This document shows, one piece after another, positions 4,722 to 5,362 of a stretch of DNA of 5,362 bases. The position numbers and the translations under genes are program-made. Source of the stretch: Cellvibrionales bacterium UBA2034 (GTDB taxonomy: Bacteria; Pseudomonadota; Gammaproteobacteria; Pseudomonadales; UBA7239); contig DDBK01000008.1 of assembly GCA_002333095.1 (NCBI GenBank), positions 584-5,945 on the forward strand, given 5' to 3'. The notes below the pieces were generated by a model. It searched no databases and was not told where the DNA came from. It saw nothing but the letters and a program-made list of their open reading frames with translations. The stretch's first letter is position 1, and every line of letters starts with the position of its first letter.

Positions 4722-5362
4722 CAAGGGGATGTTGATGGCAGGGGCAGTGCATCCATGTGGTGTGCTGCAATTTTTTGCAGCCAATGCCGGGCTTTCTCTT
4801 GCTCACCCAAAGACTGGAGCAGTTGCACCAGTTCGCGCGCAGCCGATTCATCTTTCTGCTTTTGCAAATAGTTTTCGTAGTAGTCCCGTGCTTTTGCCCA
4901 CAAGCGGTTGCGCTGGCAGATATGCGCCAATGCCAGTATCAATGCAGGATCTTCAGGATGATCGCGGAGCCACTTTTCTGCTGCCTGTAATTGTTTCACA
5001 CCGTCATGCCCTTGCGCCTGCCCGTACAGTGACACCCATTCTGTGCGCCATTGCCGCGTCAGTTGTTTGTGTAACAACGCTTCCGCGGCTGCGCCGTCGC
5101 CATGAGAAATTTGCAGGCGACACAGCTCGGTGATCATGTCGGGATCCTGTAACGGTTTTTGTCGATGTTGCCGGGAAAGGATCTGTAGCACGGTTTCTGA
5201 TTCGCCGCGCAAGCGGTAACTGTCTATCAGCAATTTTTGCAAATAGGCATGGCGTGGATTTTCGCCTGCCAGCGTTTGCAGGATATCGTGGGCTTTTTCC
5301 GGCACACCGGCTTTCTGCAACAGTTGCGCCTGATAGATGCCAATGGCAATACGCGCATCCGG
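4721..5362 (-). CDS. hemY: HemY-like TPR protein of haem biosynthesis, C-terminal part (5' end outside window)
   Basis: HemY (the proteobacterial TPR protein, not protoporphyrinogen oxidase) is anchored in the inner membrane by N-terminal helices and faces the cytoplasm. It is encoded with the hemC-hemD-hemX genes and is thought to help organise late haem synthesis. The frame is open to the window edge, giving 213 visible residues; full proteins are about 390-420. The visible part is helical repeats: PDARIAIGIYQAQLLQKAG at the edge, then NPRHAYLQKLLIDSYRLRGE, the WVSLYGQAQG segment (109-118) and the family-typical block AEKWLRDHPEDPALILALAH with CQRNRLWAKARDYYENYL (128-166), ending with LGEQEKARHWLQKI. 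The membrane anchor and HemY_N region lie beyond the window. A TTG at 5320 is internal and not the start. dsbB follows directly. A generic TPR protein is possible, but the repeat wording and the dsbB neighbour favour HemY. Confidence 0.82.
   Translation of the reverse strand, partial: PDARIAIGIYQAQLLQKAGVPEKAHDILQTLAGENPRHAYLQKLLIDSYRLRGESETVLQILSRQHRQKPLQDPDMITELCRLQISHGDGAAAEALLHKQLTRQWRTEWVSLYGQAQGHDGVKQLQAAEKWLRDHPEDPALILALAHICQRNRLWAKARDYYENYLQKQKDESAARELVQLLQSLGEQEKARHWLQKIAAHHMDALPLPSTSP

Noticed and set aside
4708..4851. DsbB frame extended upstream to 4851
   Set aside because: The extension overlaps the end of hemY and places a charged, non-family sequence before the first membrane helix.

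Overview
This is a gene-dense stretch of an ordinary bacterial chromosome. It has roughly balanced GC and almost no non-coding DNA. The gene content (HemY, a four-helix DsbB, a Mip/FkpA-type FKBP lipoprotein, CybB-type cytochrome b561, periplasmic YceI, QueG) points to Pseudomonadota, most likely Gammaproteobacteria, with Betaproteobacteria possible. I cannot name the genus. I see no phage, IS, CRISPR, tRNA or rRNA sequence and no sign of recent transfer.

Layout. On the + strand the window opens inside the last 67 codons of dapB (lysine/diaminopimelate synthesis). After 29 bp comes queG (epoxyqueuosine reductase, last step of queuosine tRNA modification). queG runs tail-to-tail into a - strand cluster and overlaps its last gene by 17 bp. 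In transcription order that cluster is a hot-dog acyl-CoA thioesterase, periplasmic YceI, and a cytochrome b561. A 168-bp divergent spacer holding a 12-bp perfect palindrome separates it from a + strand FKBP-type peptidyl-prolyl isomerase lipoprotein. A symmetric hairpin with A7/T7 flanks then terminates both that gene and the opposing - strand pair hemY (partial) and dsbB.

How the genes relate. Several products work in the envelope: YceI in the periplasm, cytochrome b561 in the membrane next to the quinone pool, DsbB reoxidising DsbA with quinone, the FKBP as a lipid-anchored folding catalyst, and HemY as a membrane-anchored TPR protein linked to haem synthesis. DapB and QueG are cytoplasmic.

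I did not find a new multi-gene system. The most interesting feature is small: an exact 14-bp tandem duplication at the yceI/cytochrome b561 junction. An ATG overlapping the yceI stop codon would be in frame with cytochrome b561 if one repeat copy were absent. With two copies it encodes only a 12-residue peptide, whose TGA overlaps an in-frame TTG (TTGA). This could be a frameshifting mutation, a slippage-controlled switch, or a reinitiation device. Comparing homologues would settle which.
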